64,000 bases of DNA, from assembly GCF_019649055.1 (NCBI RefSeq), contig NW_026570413.1, positions 101,469-165,468 of the forward strand, given 5' to 3'. The notes beneath the pieces were generated by a model. That model was not told the origin of the DNA, ran no database searches, and was given only the letters and a program-made list of their open reading frames with translations. The DNA comes from Paramacrobiotus metropolitanus (lineage: Eukaryota > Tardigrada > Eutardigrada > Parachela > Macrobiotidae). Shown here in pieces: positions 49,701 to 63,240 of this stretch (its first letter is position 1; every line of letters starts with the position of its first letter). The position numbers and the translations under genes were made by a program.

Positions 49701-52700
49701 TCACATTTTCGCCATGTTGTGAGAACTCAATAACTACGTGGTGAAACTGCTCCAAAGTCTGCTTTAAGGGTTATTCGATGCGCTGAGCACGAATCTCTGA
49801 AATCGGTTTGCAAAAAAATTTCACCGAAAAAGTTACTGTCAGACGTCACATTTTCGCCATGTTGTGAGAACTCAATAACTACGTGGTGAAACTGCTCCAA
49901 AGTCTGCTTTTAAGGGTTATTCGATGCGCTGAGCACGAATTTTAAGTCGGTTTGCAAAAAAAATTTCACCGAAAAAGTTATGGAAAACTTGACTTTTCAC
50001 CGGCATTTTGATCTCAATAACTACGTGGTGAAACTGCTCCAAAGTCTGCTTTAAGGGTTATTCGATGCGCTGAGCACGAATCGTTTTGCAAAAAAATTTC
50101 CAACGAAAAGTTATGGAAAACTTGACTTTTCACCGGCATTTTTGGATCTCAATAACTACGTGGTGAAACAGCTCCCAAAGTCTGCTTTTAAGGGTTATTC
50201 GATGCGCTGAGCACGAATCTGAAATCGGTTTGCAAAAAATTTCACCAGAAAAAGTTATTGTCAGACGTGTCACATTTTCGCCATGTTGTGAGAACTCAAT
50301 AACTACGTGGTGAAACTGCTCCAAAGTCTGCTTTTAAGGGTTATTCGATGCGCTGAGCACGAATTTTAAGTCGGTTTGCAAAAAAAATTTCACCGAAAAA
50401 AGTTATGGAAAACTTGACTTTTCACCGGCATTTTTGGATCTCAATAACTACGTGGTGAAACTGCTCCAAAGTCTGCTTTTAAGGGTTATTCGATGCGCTG
50501 AGCACGAATCTGAAAGTCGGTTTGCAAAAAAAATTTCACCGAAAAAGTTATGGAAAATCACATTTTCACCGGCATTTTGAACTCAATAACTACGTGGTGA
50601 AACTGCTCCAAAGTCTGCTTTTAAGGGTTATTCGATGCGCTGAGCACGAATTTGCACGGTTTGCAAAAAAAATTTCACCGAAAAAAGTTATGGAAAACTT
50701 GATTTTCACCGGCATTTTTGGATCTCAATAACTACGTGGTGAAACTGCTCCAAAGTCTGTTTTAAGGGTTATTCGATGCGCTGAGCACGAATTCTGAAAC
50801 CGGTTTGCAAAAAAATTTCACCAGAAAAGTTACTGTCAGACGTGTCACATTTTCGCCATGTTGTCGAACTCAATAACTACGTGGTGAAACTGCTCCAAAG
50901 TCTGCTTTTAAGGGTTATTCGATGCGCTGAGCACGAATTTCAAGTCGGTTTGCAAAAAAATTTCACCGAAAAAAGTTATGGAAAACTTGCATTTTCACCG
51001 GCATTTTTGATCTCAATAACTACGTGGTGAAACTGCTCCAAAGTCTGCTTTTAAGGGTTATTCGATGCGCTGAGCACGAATTTCAAGTCGGTTTGCAAAA
51101 AAATTTCACCGAAAAAAGTTATGGAAAACTTGACTTTCACCGGCATTTTTGATCTCAATAACTACGTGGTGAAACTGCTCCAAAGTCTGCTTTTAAGGGT
51201 TATTCGATGCGCTGAGCACGAATCTGAAATTGGTTTGCAAAAAAAATTTCACCAGAAAAGTTACTGTCAGACGTGTCACATTTTCGCCATGTTGTGAGAA
51301 CTCAATAACTACGTGGTGAAACTGCTCCAAAGTCTGCTTTAAGGGTTATTCGATGCGCTGAGCACGAATTTTAAGTCGGTTTGCAAAAAAAAATTTCACC
51401 GAAAAAAGTTATGGAAAACTTGCATTTTCACCGGCATTTTTGGATCTCAATAACTACGTGGTGAAACTGCTCCAAAGTCTGCTTTTATGGTTATTCGATG
51501 CGCTGAGCACGAATCTGAAATCGGTTTGCAAAAAAATTTCACCAGAAAAGTTACTGTCAGACGTGTCACATTTTCGCCATGTTGTGAGAACTCAATAACT
51601 ACGTGGTGAAACTGCTCCAAAGTCTGCTTTTAAGGGTTATTCGATGCGCTGAGCACGAATTTTAAGTCGGTTTGCAAAAAATTTCAACGAAAAAAGTTAT
51701 GGAAAACTTGCATTTTCACCGGCATTTTTGATCTCAATAACTACGTGGTGAAACTGCTCCAAAGTCTGCTTTTAAGGGTTATTCGATGCGCTGAGCACGA
51801 ATCTGAAAGTCGGTTTGCAAAAAAATTTCACCAGAAAAGTTACTGTCAGACGTCACATTTTCGACATGTTGTCGAGAACTCAATAACTACGTGGTGAAAC
51901 TGCTCCAAAGTCTGCTTTTAAGGGTTATTCGATGCGCTGAGCACGAATTTCAAGTCGGTTTGCAAAAAAATTTCACCGAAAAAAGTTATGGAAAACTTGA
52001 CTTTTCACCGGCATTTTTGGATCTCAATAACTACGTGGTGAAACTGCTCCAAAGTCTGTTTTAAGGGTTATTCGATGCGCTGAGCACGAATCTGAAATCG
52101 GTTTGCAAAAAAATTTCACCAGAAAAAGTTACTGTCAGACGTGTCACATTTTCGCCATGTTGTGAGAACTCAATAACTACGTGGTGAAACTGCTCCAAAG
52201 TCTGCTTTAAGGGTTATTCGATGCGCTGAGCACGAATTCCCAAGTCGGTTTGCAAAAAAATTTCACCGAAAAAAGTTATGGAAAACTTGCATTTTCACCG
52301 GCATTTTTGGATCTCAATAACTACGTGGTGAAACTGCTCCAAAGTCTGCTTTTAAGGGTTATTCGATGCGCTGAGCACGAATCTGAAATCGGTTTGCAAA
52401 AAAAATTTCACCGAAAAAGTTACGTCAGACGTGTCACATTTTCGCCATGTTGTGAGAACTCAATAACTACGTGGTGAAACTGCTCCAAAGTCTGCTTTAA
52501 GGGTTATTCGATGCGCTGAGCACGAATTTCAAGTCGGTTTGCAAAAAAAATTTCACCAGAAAAAGTTATGGAAAACTTGACTTTTCACCGGCATTTTGGA
52601 TCTCAATAACTACGTGGTGAAACTGCTCCAAAGTCTGCTTTAAGGGTTATTCGATGCGCTGAGCACGAATCTGAAATTGGTTTGCAAAAAAATTTCACCA

Positions 52701-55700
52701 GAAAAGTTACTGTCAGACGTCACATTTTCGCCATGTTGTGAGAACTCAATAACTACGTGGTGAAACTGCTCCAAAGTCTGCTTTAAGGGTTATTCGATGC
52801 GCTGAGCACGAATTTCAAGTCGGTTTGCAAAAAAAATTTCAACGAAAAAGTTATGGAAAACTTGCATTTTCACCGGCATTTTTGGATCTCAATAACTACG
52901 TGGTGAAACTGTTCAAAGTCTGCTTTTAAGGGTTATTCGATGCGCTGAGCACGAATCTGAAATCGGTTTGCAAAAAAATTTCACCAGAAAAAGTTATGGA
53001 AAACTTCACATTTTCACCGGCATTTTGGATCTCAATAACTACGTGGTGAAACTGCTCCAAAGTCTGCTTTTAAGGGTTATTCGATGCGCTGAGCACGAAT
53101 TTTAAGTCGGTTTGCAAAAAAAATTTCACCGAAAAAGTTATGGAAAACTTGCATTTTCACCGGCATTTTTGATCTCAATAACTACGTGGTGAAACTGCTC
53201 CAAAGTCTGCTTTTAAGGGTTATTCGATGCGCTGAGCACGAATCTGAAATCGGTTTGCAAAAAAATTTCACCAGAAAAGTTACTGTCAGACGTGTCACAT
53301 TTTCGCCATGGTGAGAACTCAATAACTACGTGGTGAAACTGCTCCAAAGTCTGCTTTTAAGGGTTATTCGATGCGCTGAGCACGAATTTCAAGTCGGTTT
53401 GCAAAAAAAATTTCAACGAAAAAAGTTATGGAAAACTTGGATTTTCACCGGCATTTTTGGATCTCAATAACTACGTGGTGAAACTGCTCCAAAGTCTGCT
53501 TTAAGGGTTATTCGATGCGCTGAGCACGAATCTCAAGCCGGTTTGCAAAAAATTTCACCGAAAAAGTTATGGAAACTTGCATTTTCACCGGCATTTTTGG
53601 ATCTCAATAACTACGTGGTGAAACTGCTCCAAAGTCTGCTTTTAAGGGTTATTCGATGCGCTGAGCACGAATCTGAAATCGGTTTGCAAAAAAATTTTCA
53701 CCAGAAAAAGTTACTGTCAGACGTGTCACATTTTCGCCATGTTGTGAGAACTCAATAACTACGTGGTGAAACTGCTCCAAAGTCTGCTTTTAAGGGTTAT
53801 TCGATGCGCTGAGCACGAATTTCAAGTCGGTTTGCAAAAAAAATTTCACCGAAAAAAGTTATGGAAAACTTGACTTTTCACCGGCATTTTTGGATCTCAA
53901 TAACTACGTGGTGAAACAGCTCCAAAGTCTGCTTTTAAGGGTTATTCGATGCGCTGAGCACGAATCTGAAATCGGTTTGCAAAAAAATTTTCACCAGAAA
54001 AAGTTACTGTCAGACGTGTCACATTTTCGCCATGTTGTGAGAACTCAATAACTACGTGGTGAAACTGCTCCAAAGTCTGCTTTTAAGGGTTATTCGATGC
54101 GCTGAGCACGAATTTCAAGTCGGTTTGCAAAAAAATTTCACCGAAAAAGTTATGGAAAACTTGATTTTCACCGGCATTTTTGATCTCAATAACTACGTGG
54201 TGAAACTGCTCCAAAGTCTGCTTTAAGGGTTATTCGATGCGCTGAGCACGAATCTGAAATCGGTTTGCAAAAAAAATTTCACCAGAAAAAAAGTTATGGA
54301 AAACTTGATTTTCACCGGCATTTTTGATCTCAATAACTACGTGGTGAAACTGCTCCAAAGTCTGCTTTTATGGTTATTCGATGCGCTGAGCACGAATTTC
54401 AAGTCGGTTTGCAAAAAAATTTCACCGAAAAAGTTATGGAAAACTTGACTTTCACCGGCATTTTTGGATCTCAATAACTACGTGGTGAAACTGCTCCAAA
54501 GTCTGCTTTAAGGGTTATTCGATGCGCTGAGCACGAATCTGAAATCGGTTTGCAAAAAAATTTCACCAGAAAAGTTACTGTCAGACGTGTCACATTTTCG
54601 CCATGTTGTGTCAGAACTCAATAACTACGTGGTGAAACTGCTCCAAAGTCTGTTTTTATGGTTATCTGATGCGCTGAGCACGAATTTTAAGTCGGTTTGC
54701 AAAAAAATTTCACCGAAAAAGTTATGAAAACTTGCATTTTCACCGGCATTTTTGGATCTCAATAACTACGTGGTGAAACTGCTCCAAAGTCTGCTTTAAG
54801 GGTTATTCGATGCGCTGAGCACGAATTTTAAGTCGGTTTGCAAAAAAAATTTCAACGAAAAAGTTATGGAAAACTTGACTTTCACCGGCATTTTGGATCT
54901 CAATAACTACGTGGTGAAACTGCTCCAAAGTCTGCTTTTAAGGGTTATTCGATGCGCTGAGCACGAATCTGAAATCGGTTTGCAAAAAAATTTCACCGAA
55001 AAAGTTACTGCCGACGTGTCACATTTTCGCCATGTTGTGATCTCAATAACTACGTGGTGAAACTGCTCCAAAAGTCTGCTTTTAAGGGTTATTCGATGCG
55101 CTGAGCACGAATCTGAAAGTCGGTTTGCAAAAAAATTTCACCAGAAAAAGTTATGGAAAACTTGACTTTTCACCGGCATTTTGATCTCAATAACTACGTG
55201 GTGAAACTGCTCCAAAGTCTGCTTTTAAGGGTTATTCGATGCGCTGAGCACGAATTTTAAGTCGGTTTGCAAAAAAATTTCACCGAAAAAGTTATGGAAA
55301 ACTTGCATTTTCACCGGCATTTTTGGATCTCAATAACTACGTGGTGAAACTGCTCCAAAGTCTGCTTTTAAGGGTTATTCGATGCGCTGAGCACGAATTT
55401 TAAGTCGGTTTGCAAAAAAATTTCACCGAAAAGTTATGGAAAACTTGACTTTTCACCGGCATTTTGATCTCAATAACTACGTGGTGAAACTGCTCCAAAG
55501 TCTGTTTAGTTATTCGATGCGCTGAGCACGAATCTGAAATTGGTTTGCAAAAAAAATTTCACCAGAAAAGTTACTGTCAGACGTCACATTTTCGCCATGT
55601 CAGAACTCAATAACTACGTGGTGAAACTGCTCCAAAGTCTGCTTTTAAGGGTTATTCGATGCGCTGAGCACGAATTTTAAGTCGGTTTGCAAAAAAATTT

Positions 55701-57500
55701 CACCGAAAAAGTTATGGAAAACTTGCATTTTCACCGGCATTTTTGGATCTCAATAACTACGTGGTGAAACTGCTCCAAAAGTCTGCTTTTAAGGGTTATT
55801 CGATGCGCTGAGCACGAATCTGAAATCGGTTTGCAAAAAAATTTCACCAGAAAAGTTACTGTCAGACGTGTCACATTTTCGCCATGTTGTCGAGAACTCA
55901 ATAACTACGTGGTGAAACTGCTCCAAAGTCTGCTTTTAAGGGTTATTCGATGCGCTGAGCACGAATCTGAAATCGGTTTGCAAAAAAAATTTCACCAGAA
56001 GAAGTTACTGTCAGACGTGTCACATTTTCGCCATGTTGTCAGAACTCAATAACTACGTGGTGAAACTGCTCCAAAGTCTGCTTTTAAGGGTTATTCGATG
56101 CGCTGAGCACGAATTTTAAGTCGGTTTGCAAAAAAAATTTCACCGAAAAAAGTTATGGAAAACTTGACTTTTCACCGGCATTTTGGATCTCAATAACTAC
56201 GTGGTGAAACTGCTCCAAAGTCTGCTTTTAAGAGTTATTCGATGCGCTGAGCACGAATCTGAAATTCGGTTCGCAAAAAAATTTCACCAGAAAAAGTTAC
56301 TGTCAGACGTGTCACATTTTCGCCATGTTGTGAGAACTCAATAACTACGTGGTGAAACTGCTCCAAAGTCTGCTTTTAAGGGTTATTCGATGCGCTGAGC
56401 ACGAATTTTAAGTCGGTTTGCAAAAAAAATTTCACCGAAAAAGTTATGGAAAACTTGACTTTTCACCGGCATTTTGGATCTCAATAACTACGTGGTGAAA
56501 CTGCTAAAAGTCTGCTGAAATGGTTATTCGATGCGCTGAGCACGAATCTGAAATTGGTTTGCAAAAAAATTTCACCAGAAAAAGTTACTGTCAGACGTGT
56601 CACATTTTCGCCATGTTGTGAGAACTCAATAACTACGTGGTGAAACTGCTCCAAAGTCTGCTTTTAAGGAGTTATTCGATGCGCTGAGCACGAATTTCAA
56701 GTCGGTTTGCAAAAAAATTTCAACGAAAAAAGTTATGGAAAACTTGCATTTTCACCGGCATTTTTGGATCTCAATAACTACGTGGTGAAACTGCTCCAAA
56801 GTCTGCTTTTAAAAGTTATTCGATGCGCTGAGCACGAATTTCAAGTTGGGTTGCAAAAAAAATTTCACCGAAAAAAGTTATGGAAAACTTGACTTTTCAC
56901 CGGCATTTTTGGATCTCAATAACTACGTGGTGAAACTGCTAAAAAGTCTGCTTTAAATGGTTATTCGATGCGCTGAGCACGAATCTGAAATTGGTTTGCA
57001 AAAAAAATTTCACCAGAAAAAGTTACTGTCAGACGTGTCACATTTTCGCCATGTTGTGAGAACTCAATAACTACGTGGTGAAACTGCTCCAAAGTCTGCT
57101 TTTAAGGGTTATTCGATGCGCTGAGCACGAATTTTAAGTCGGTTTGCAAAAAAAATTTCAACGAAAAAAGTTATGGAAAACTTGACTTTTCACCGGCATT
57201 TTTGGATCTCAATAACTACGTGGTGAAACTGTCTCAAAAGTCTGCTTTAAAGGGTTATTCGATGCGCTGAGCACGAATCTGAAATTGGTTCGCAAAAAAA
57301 TTTCACCAGAAAAGTTACTGTCAGACGTGTCACATTTTCGCCATGGTGTCGAGAACTCAATAACTACGTGGTGAAACTGCTCCAAAGTCTGCTTTTAAGG
57401 GTTATTCGATGCGCTGAGCACGAATTTTAAGTCGGTTTGCAAAAAAAAATTTCAACGAAAAAAAGTTATGGAAAACTTGCATTTTCACCGGCATTTTGGA
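49701..57500 (+). repeat. Right block, inner part: return to GGATCT and GTGAGAACT ends
   Basis: Linker A again ends mostly TTTGGATCT and linker B mostly TTGTGAGAACT, as in the left block. Minority TTTGATCT copies persist near 51008, 51150, 53170, 54180, 55184 and 55466. The shortened core CTTTAAGGG is common from 49 to 55 kb. Boundaries are approximate because change is by mixture and not by a sharp join. There is no gene or unique sequence. Confidence 0.7.
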
Positions 57501-57795
57501 TCTCAATAACTACGTGGTGAAACTGCTCCAAAGTCTGCTTTTAAAGGTTATTCGATGCGCTGAGCACGAATTTCAAGTCAGTTTGTTTGCAAAAAAAATT
57601 TCACCGAAAAAGTTATGGAAAACTTGACTTTTCACCGGCATTTTGGATCTCAATAACTACGTGGTGAAACAGCTCCAAAGTCTGCTTTTAAGAGTTATTC
57701 GATGCGCTGAGCACGAATCTGAAATTGGTTCGCAAAAATTTCACCAGAAAAAGTTACTGTCAGACGTGTCACATTTTCGCCATGTTGTGAGAACT

Positions 57796-58650
57796 CAATA
57801 ACTACGTGGTGAAACTGCTCAAAAGTCTGCTTTTAAGGGTTATTCGATGCGCTGAGCACGAATCTGAAGTCGGTTTGCAAAAAAAATTTCACCGAAAAAG
57901 TTATGGAAAACTTGACTTTTCACCGGCATTTTGGATCTCAATAACTACGTGGTGAAACTGCTCAAAGTCTGCTTTTAAGGGTTATTCGATGCGCTGAGCA
58001 CGAATTTCAAGTCGGTTTGCAAAAAAAATTTCACCGAAAAAGTTATGGAAAACTTGCATTTTCACCGGCATTTTGGATCTCAATAACTACGTGGTGAAAC
58101 TGCTCCAAAGTCTGCTTTTAAAAGTTATTCGATGCGCTGAGCACGAATTTCAAGTCGGTTTGCAAAAAATTTCACCAGAAAAAGTTATGGAAAACTTGAC
58201 TTTTCACCGGCATTTTGGATCTCAATAACTACGTGGTGAAACTGCTCAAAGTCTGCTTTTAAGGGTTATTCGATGCGCTGAGCACGAATCTGAAATCGGT
58301 TTGCAAAAAAATTTCACCGAAAAAGTTATGGAAAACTTGCATTTTCACCGCGTTTTGGATCTCAATAACTACGTGGTGAAACTGCTCCAAAGTCTGCTTT
58401 TAAGGGTTATTCGATGCGCTGAGCACGAATTTCAGATCGGTTTGCAAAAAAATTTCACCGAAAAAGTTATGGAAAACTTGACTTTTCACCGGCATTTTGG
58501 ATCTCAATAACTACGTGGTGAAACTGCTCCAAAGTCTGCTTTTAAGGGTTATTCGATGCGCTGAGCACGAATCTGAAATCAGTTTGCAAAAAAATTTCAC
58601 CCAGAAAAAGTTACTGTCAGACGTGTCATTTTCGCCATGTTGTCAGAACT
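57796..58650 (+). repeat. A5B hexamer higher-order repeat (855 bp), copy 1
   Basis: Cores at 57796, 57949, 58081, 58223 and 58363 are each followed by linker A; the core at 58505 is followed by linker B, ending at 58650. Five A units in a row are unusual elsewhere in the window. One unit has a private linker change (CACCGCGTTTTGG near 58348). Confidence 0.85.
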
Positions 58651-59509
58651 CAATAACTACGTGGTGAAACTGCTCCAAAAGTCTGCTTTTAAGGGTTATT
58701 CGATGCGCTGAGCACGAATTTTAAGTCGGTTTGCAAAAAAATTTCACCGAAAAAAGTTATGGAAAACTTGCATTTTCACCGGCATTTTGGATCTCAATAA
58801 CTACGTGGTGAAACTGCTCCAAAGTCTGCTTTTAAGGGTTATTCGATGCGCTGAGCACGAATTTCAAGTCGGTTTGCAAAAAAAATTTCACCGAAAAAAG
58901 TTATGGAAAACTTGACTTTTCACCGGCATTTTGGATCTCAATAACTACGTGGTGAAACTGCTCCAAAGTCTGCTTTTAAGGGTTATTCGATGCGCTGAGC
59001 ACGAATCTGAAATGGTTTGCAAAAAATTTCACCAGAAAAGTTACTGTCAGACGTGTCACATTTCGCCATGTTGTCAGAACTCAATAACTACGTGGTGAAA
59101 CTGCTCAAAGTCTGCTTTTAAGGGTTATTCGATGCGCTGAGCACGAATTTCAAGTCGGTTTGCAAAAAAATTTCACCGAAAAAGTTATGGAAAACTTGAC
59201 TTTTCACCGGCATTTTGGATCTCAATAACTACGTGGTGAAACTGCTCCAAAGTCTGCTTTTAAGGGTTATTCGATGCGCTGAGCACGAATTTTAAGTCAG
59301 TTTGCAAAAAAAATTTCACCGAAAAAAGTTATGGAAAACATTTTCACCGGCATTTTGGATCTCAATAACTACGTGGTGAAACTGCTCCAAAGTCTGCTTT
59401 TAAAAGTTATTCGATGCGCTGAGCACGAATCTGAAATTCGGTTTGCAAAAAAATTTCACCAGAAAAGTTACTGTCAGACGTGTCACATTTTCGCCATGTT
59501 GTGAGAACT

Positions 59510-60365
59510 CAATAACTACGTGGTGAAACTGCTCCAAAGTCTGCTTTTAAGGGTTATTCGATGCGCTGAGCACGAATTTTAAATCGGTTTGCAAAAAAAA
59601 TTTCACCGAAAAAGTTATGGAAAACTTGCATTTTTCACCGGCATTTTGGATCTCAATAACTACGTGGTGAAACTGCTCCAAAGTCTGCTTTTAAGAGTTA
59701 TTCGATGCGCTGAGCACGAATTTCAAGATCGGTTTGCAAAAAATTTCACCAGAAAAAGTTGTAAAACTTGCATTTTCACCGGCATTTTGGATCTCAATAA
59801 CTACGTGGTGAAACTGCTCCAAAGTCTGCTTTTAAGGGTTATTCGATGCGCTGAGCACGAATTTCAAGTCGGTTGCAAAAATTTCACCAGAAAAAGTTAT
59901 GTCAAATCCGTGTTCACCGGCATTTTAGATCTCAATAACTACGTGGTGAAACTGCTCCAAAGTCTGCTTTTAAGGGTTATTCGATGCGCTGAGCACGAAT
60001 TTTAAATCAGTTTGCAAAAAAAATTTCACCGAAAAAAGTTATGGAAAACTTGCGACTTTTCACCGGCATTTTGGATCTCAATAAACGTGGTGAAACTGCT
60101 CCAAAGTCTGCTTTTAAGGGTTATTCGATGCGCTGAGCACGAATTTCAAGTCAGTTTGCAAAAAAATTTCACCGAAAAAAGTTATGGAAAACTTGACTAT
60201 TCACCGGCATTTTGGATCTCAATAACTACGTGGTGAAACTGCTCAAAGTCTGCTTTTAAGGGTTATTCGATGCGCTGAGCACGAATCTGAAATCAGTTTG
60301 CAAAAAAATTTCACCGAAAAAAGTTACTGTCAGACGTGTCACATTTTCGCCATGTTGTCAGAACT
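59510..60365 (+). repeat. A5B hexamer higher-order repeat (856 bp), copy 2
   Basis: Again five linker-A monomers (cores at 59510, about 59655, 59797, 59934 and about 60080) precede one linker-B monomer (core at 60220, ending 60365). The length matches copy 1 within a base, and the start-to-start distance is 1714 bp, twice about 857. The segment between the copies (58651-59509, 859 bp) is also six monomers but ordered AABAAB. The core near 60080 has lost a few bases in AATAACTACGTGG. Confidence 0.8.
59889..59933 (+). repeat. Divergent linker A inside hexamer copy 2
   Basis: The linker reads GTTATGTCAAATCCGTG, then TTCACCGGCATTTTAGATCT. It carries private changes (AAATCCGTG) plus the right-end allele TTAGATCT, and the A-tract before it is shortened to AAAAATTT. 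Confidence 0.75.
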
Positions 60366-62222
60366 CAATAACTACGTGGTGAAACTGCTCCAAAAGTCTG
60401 CTTTTAAGGGTTATTCGATGCGCTGAGCACGAATTTTAAGTCGGTTGCAAAAAAAATTTCACCGAAAAAAGTTATGGAAAACTTGACATTTTTCACCGGC
60501 ATTTTGGATCTCAATAACTACGTGGTGAAACAGCTCCAAAGTCTGCTTTTAAGGGTTATTCGATGCGCTGAGCACGAATTTCAAGTCGGTTTGCAAAAAA
60601 AATTTCACCGAAAAAAGTTATGGAAAACTTGACTTTTCACCGGCATTTTGGATCTCAATAACTACGTGGTGAAACTGCTCCAAAGTCTGCTTTTAAGGGT
60701 TATTCGATGCGCTGAGCACGAATTTCAAGTCGGTTTGCAAAAAAATTTCACCAGAAAAAGTTACTGTCAGACGTGTCACATTTTCGCCATGTTGTCAGGA
60801 TCTCAATAACTACGTGGTGAAACTGCTCCCAAAGTCTGCTTTTAAGGGTTATTCGATGCGCTGAGCACGAATTCCAAGTCGGTTGCAAAAAAATTTCACC
60901 GAAAAAAGTTATGGAAAACTTGACTTTTCACCGGCATTTTGGATCTCAATAACTACGTGGGTGAAACTGCCTCCAAAGTCTGCTTTTAAGGGTTATTCGA
61001 TGCGCTGAGCACGAATCTGAAATCAGTTTGCAAAAAAAATTTCACCGAAAAGTTATGGAAAACTTGCATTTTCACCGGCATTTTTGGATCTCAATAACTA
61101 CGTGGTGAAACTGCTCCAAAGTCTGCTTTTAAAGTTATTCGATGCGCTGAGCACGAATTTCAAGTTGGTTTGCAAAAAAATTTCAACGAAAAAGTTATGG
61201 AAAACTTGACTTTCACCGGCATTTTGGATCTCAATAACTACGTGGTGAAACTGCTCAAAGTCTGCTTTAAGGGTTATTCGATGCGCTGAGCACGAATCTG
61301 AAATCGGTTTGCAAAAAATTTCACCAGAAAAAGTTACTGTCAGACGTGTCACATTTTCGCCATGTTGTGAGAACTCAATAACTACGTGGTGAAACTGCTC
61401 CAAAGTCTGCTTTTAAGGGTTATTCGATGCGCTGAGCACGAATTTCAAGTCAGTTTGCAAAAAAATTTCACCGAAAAAGTTATGGAAAACTTGACTTCTT
61501 CACCGGCATTTTAGATCTCAATAACTACGTGGTGAAACTGCTCAAAGTCTGCTTTTAAGAGTTATTCGATGCGCTGAGCACGAATCTGAAACTCGGTTGC
61601 AAAAAAATTTCACCAGAAAAAGTTACTGTCAGACGTGTCACATTTCGCCATGTTGTCAGAACTCAATAACTACGTGGTGAAACTGCTCCAAAGTCTGCTT
61701 TTAGGGTTATTCGATGCGCTGAGCACGAATTTTAAGTCGGTTTGCAAAAAAATTTCACCGAAAAAGTTATGGAAAACTTGATTTTTCACCGGCATTTTGG
61801 ATCTCAATAACTACGTGGTGAAACTCCTCCAAAGTCTGCTTTTAAAGTTATTCGATGCGCTGAGCACGAATTTCGAAATCCGGTTTGCAAAAAAATTTCA
61901 CCGAAAAAAGTTATGGAAAACTTGACTGTCACCGGCTTTTAGATCTCAATAACTACGTGTGAAACTGCTCCAAAGTCTGCTTTTAAGGTTATTCGATGCG
62001 CTGAGCACGAATCTGAGATCGGTTGTAAAAAAATTTCACCAGAAAAAGTTACTGTCAGACGTGTCACATTTTCGCCATGTTGTCAGATCTCAATAACTAC
62101 GTGGTGAAACTGCTCCAAAGTCTGCTTTTAAGGGTTATTCGATGCGCTGAGCACGAATTTAGAATCAGTTTGCAAAAAAAATTTCACCGAAAAAGTTATG
62201 GAAAACTTGCATTTCACCGGCA

Positions 62223-63240
62223 TTTTGGACCTCAATAACAACGTGGTGAAACTGCTCCAAGTCTGCTTTTAAGGGTTATTTGATGCGCTGAGCACGAATG
62301 TTCAAGTAGTTCGCAAAAAAATTTCACCGAAAAAGTTATGGAAAACTTGACTTTTCACCGGCATTTTAGATCTCAATAACTACGTGGTGAAACTGCTCCA
62401 AGTCTGCTTTTAAGGTTATTCGATGCGCTGAGCACGAATCTGAGTCGGTTTGCAAAAAAATTTCACCAGAAAAAGTTACTGTCAGACGTGTCACATTTTC
62501 GCCATGTTGTCAGAACTCAATAACTACGTGGTGAAACTGCTCCAAGTCTGCTTTTAAGGGTTATTCGATGCGCTGAGCACGAATTTTAAGTCAGTTTGCA
62601 AAAAATTTCACCGAAAAAATTTATGGAAAACTTGCACTTTTCACCGGCATTTTTGGATCTCAATAACTACGTGGTGAAACTGCTCCAAGTCTGCTTTTAA
62701 GGTTATTCGATGCGCTGAGCACGAATTTCAAGTCGGTTTGCAAAAAAATTTCACCGAAAAAAGTTATGGAAAACTTGACTTTTCACCGGCATTTTGGATC
62801 TCAATAACTACGTGGTGAAACAGCTCCAAAGTCTGCTTTTAAGAGTTATTCGATGCGCTGAGCACGAATCTGAAATCGGTTTGCAAAAAAATTTCACCAG
62901 AAAAAAGTTACTGTCAGACGTGTACATTTTTTTACATGTTTGTCAGAGAACTCAATAACTACGTGGTGAAACTGCTCCAAGTCTGCTTTTAAGGGTTATT
63001 CGATGCGCTGAGCACGAATCTAAGTCAGTTTGCAAAAAAATTTCATGCGAAAAAAGTTATGGAAAACTTGCATTTTCACCATTTTGGATCTCAATAACTA
63101 CGTGGTGAAACTGCTCCAAGTCTGCTTTTAAAAGTTATTCGATGCGCTGAGCACGAATTTCAAGTCGGGTTGCAAAAAAATTTCACCGAAAAAAGTTATG
63201 GAAAACTTGACTTTTCACCGGCATTTTGGATCTCAATAAC
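62223..63240 (+). repeat. One-kilobase patch with core deletion CTCCAAGTC
   Basis: Six of seven consecutive cores carry CTCCAAGTC instead of CTCCAAAGTC (near 62257, 62396, 62541, 62685, 62976 and 63114). The exception, the core at 62802, carries GAAACAGCTCCAAAG. I did not notice this allele elsewhere in the window. Because the affected units include both A and B linkers, the core spread independently of linker type, which suggests monomer-scale conversion or very recent local amplification. Confidence 0.85.
62802..62952 (+). repeat. Longest seen monomer (151 bp) with altered linker B
   Basis: Linker B here reads GTGTACATTTTTTTACATG and then TTTGTCAGAGAACTC, in place of GTCACATTTTCGCCATG. The extra bases create TGTACA and ACATGT flanking a T-run. 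Core (GAAACAG, AAGAGTT) and tag (CTGAAAT) are normal, so the change is confined to the linker. Confidence 0.85.

Noticed and set aside
61098-61403. Minus-strand frames with HHVVIEFSQHGENVTRLTVT peptides
   Set aside because: Reverse-strand reading of linker B and the core start. They recur wherever the same unit order occurs, with the same lack of constraint.
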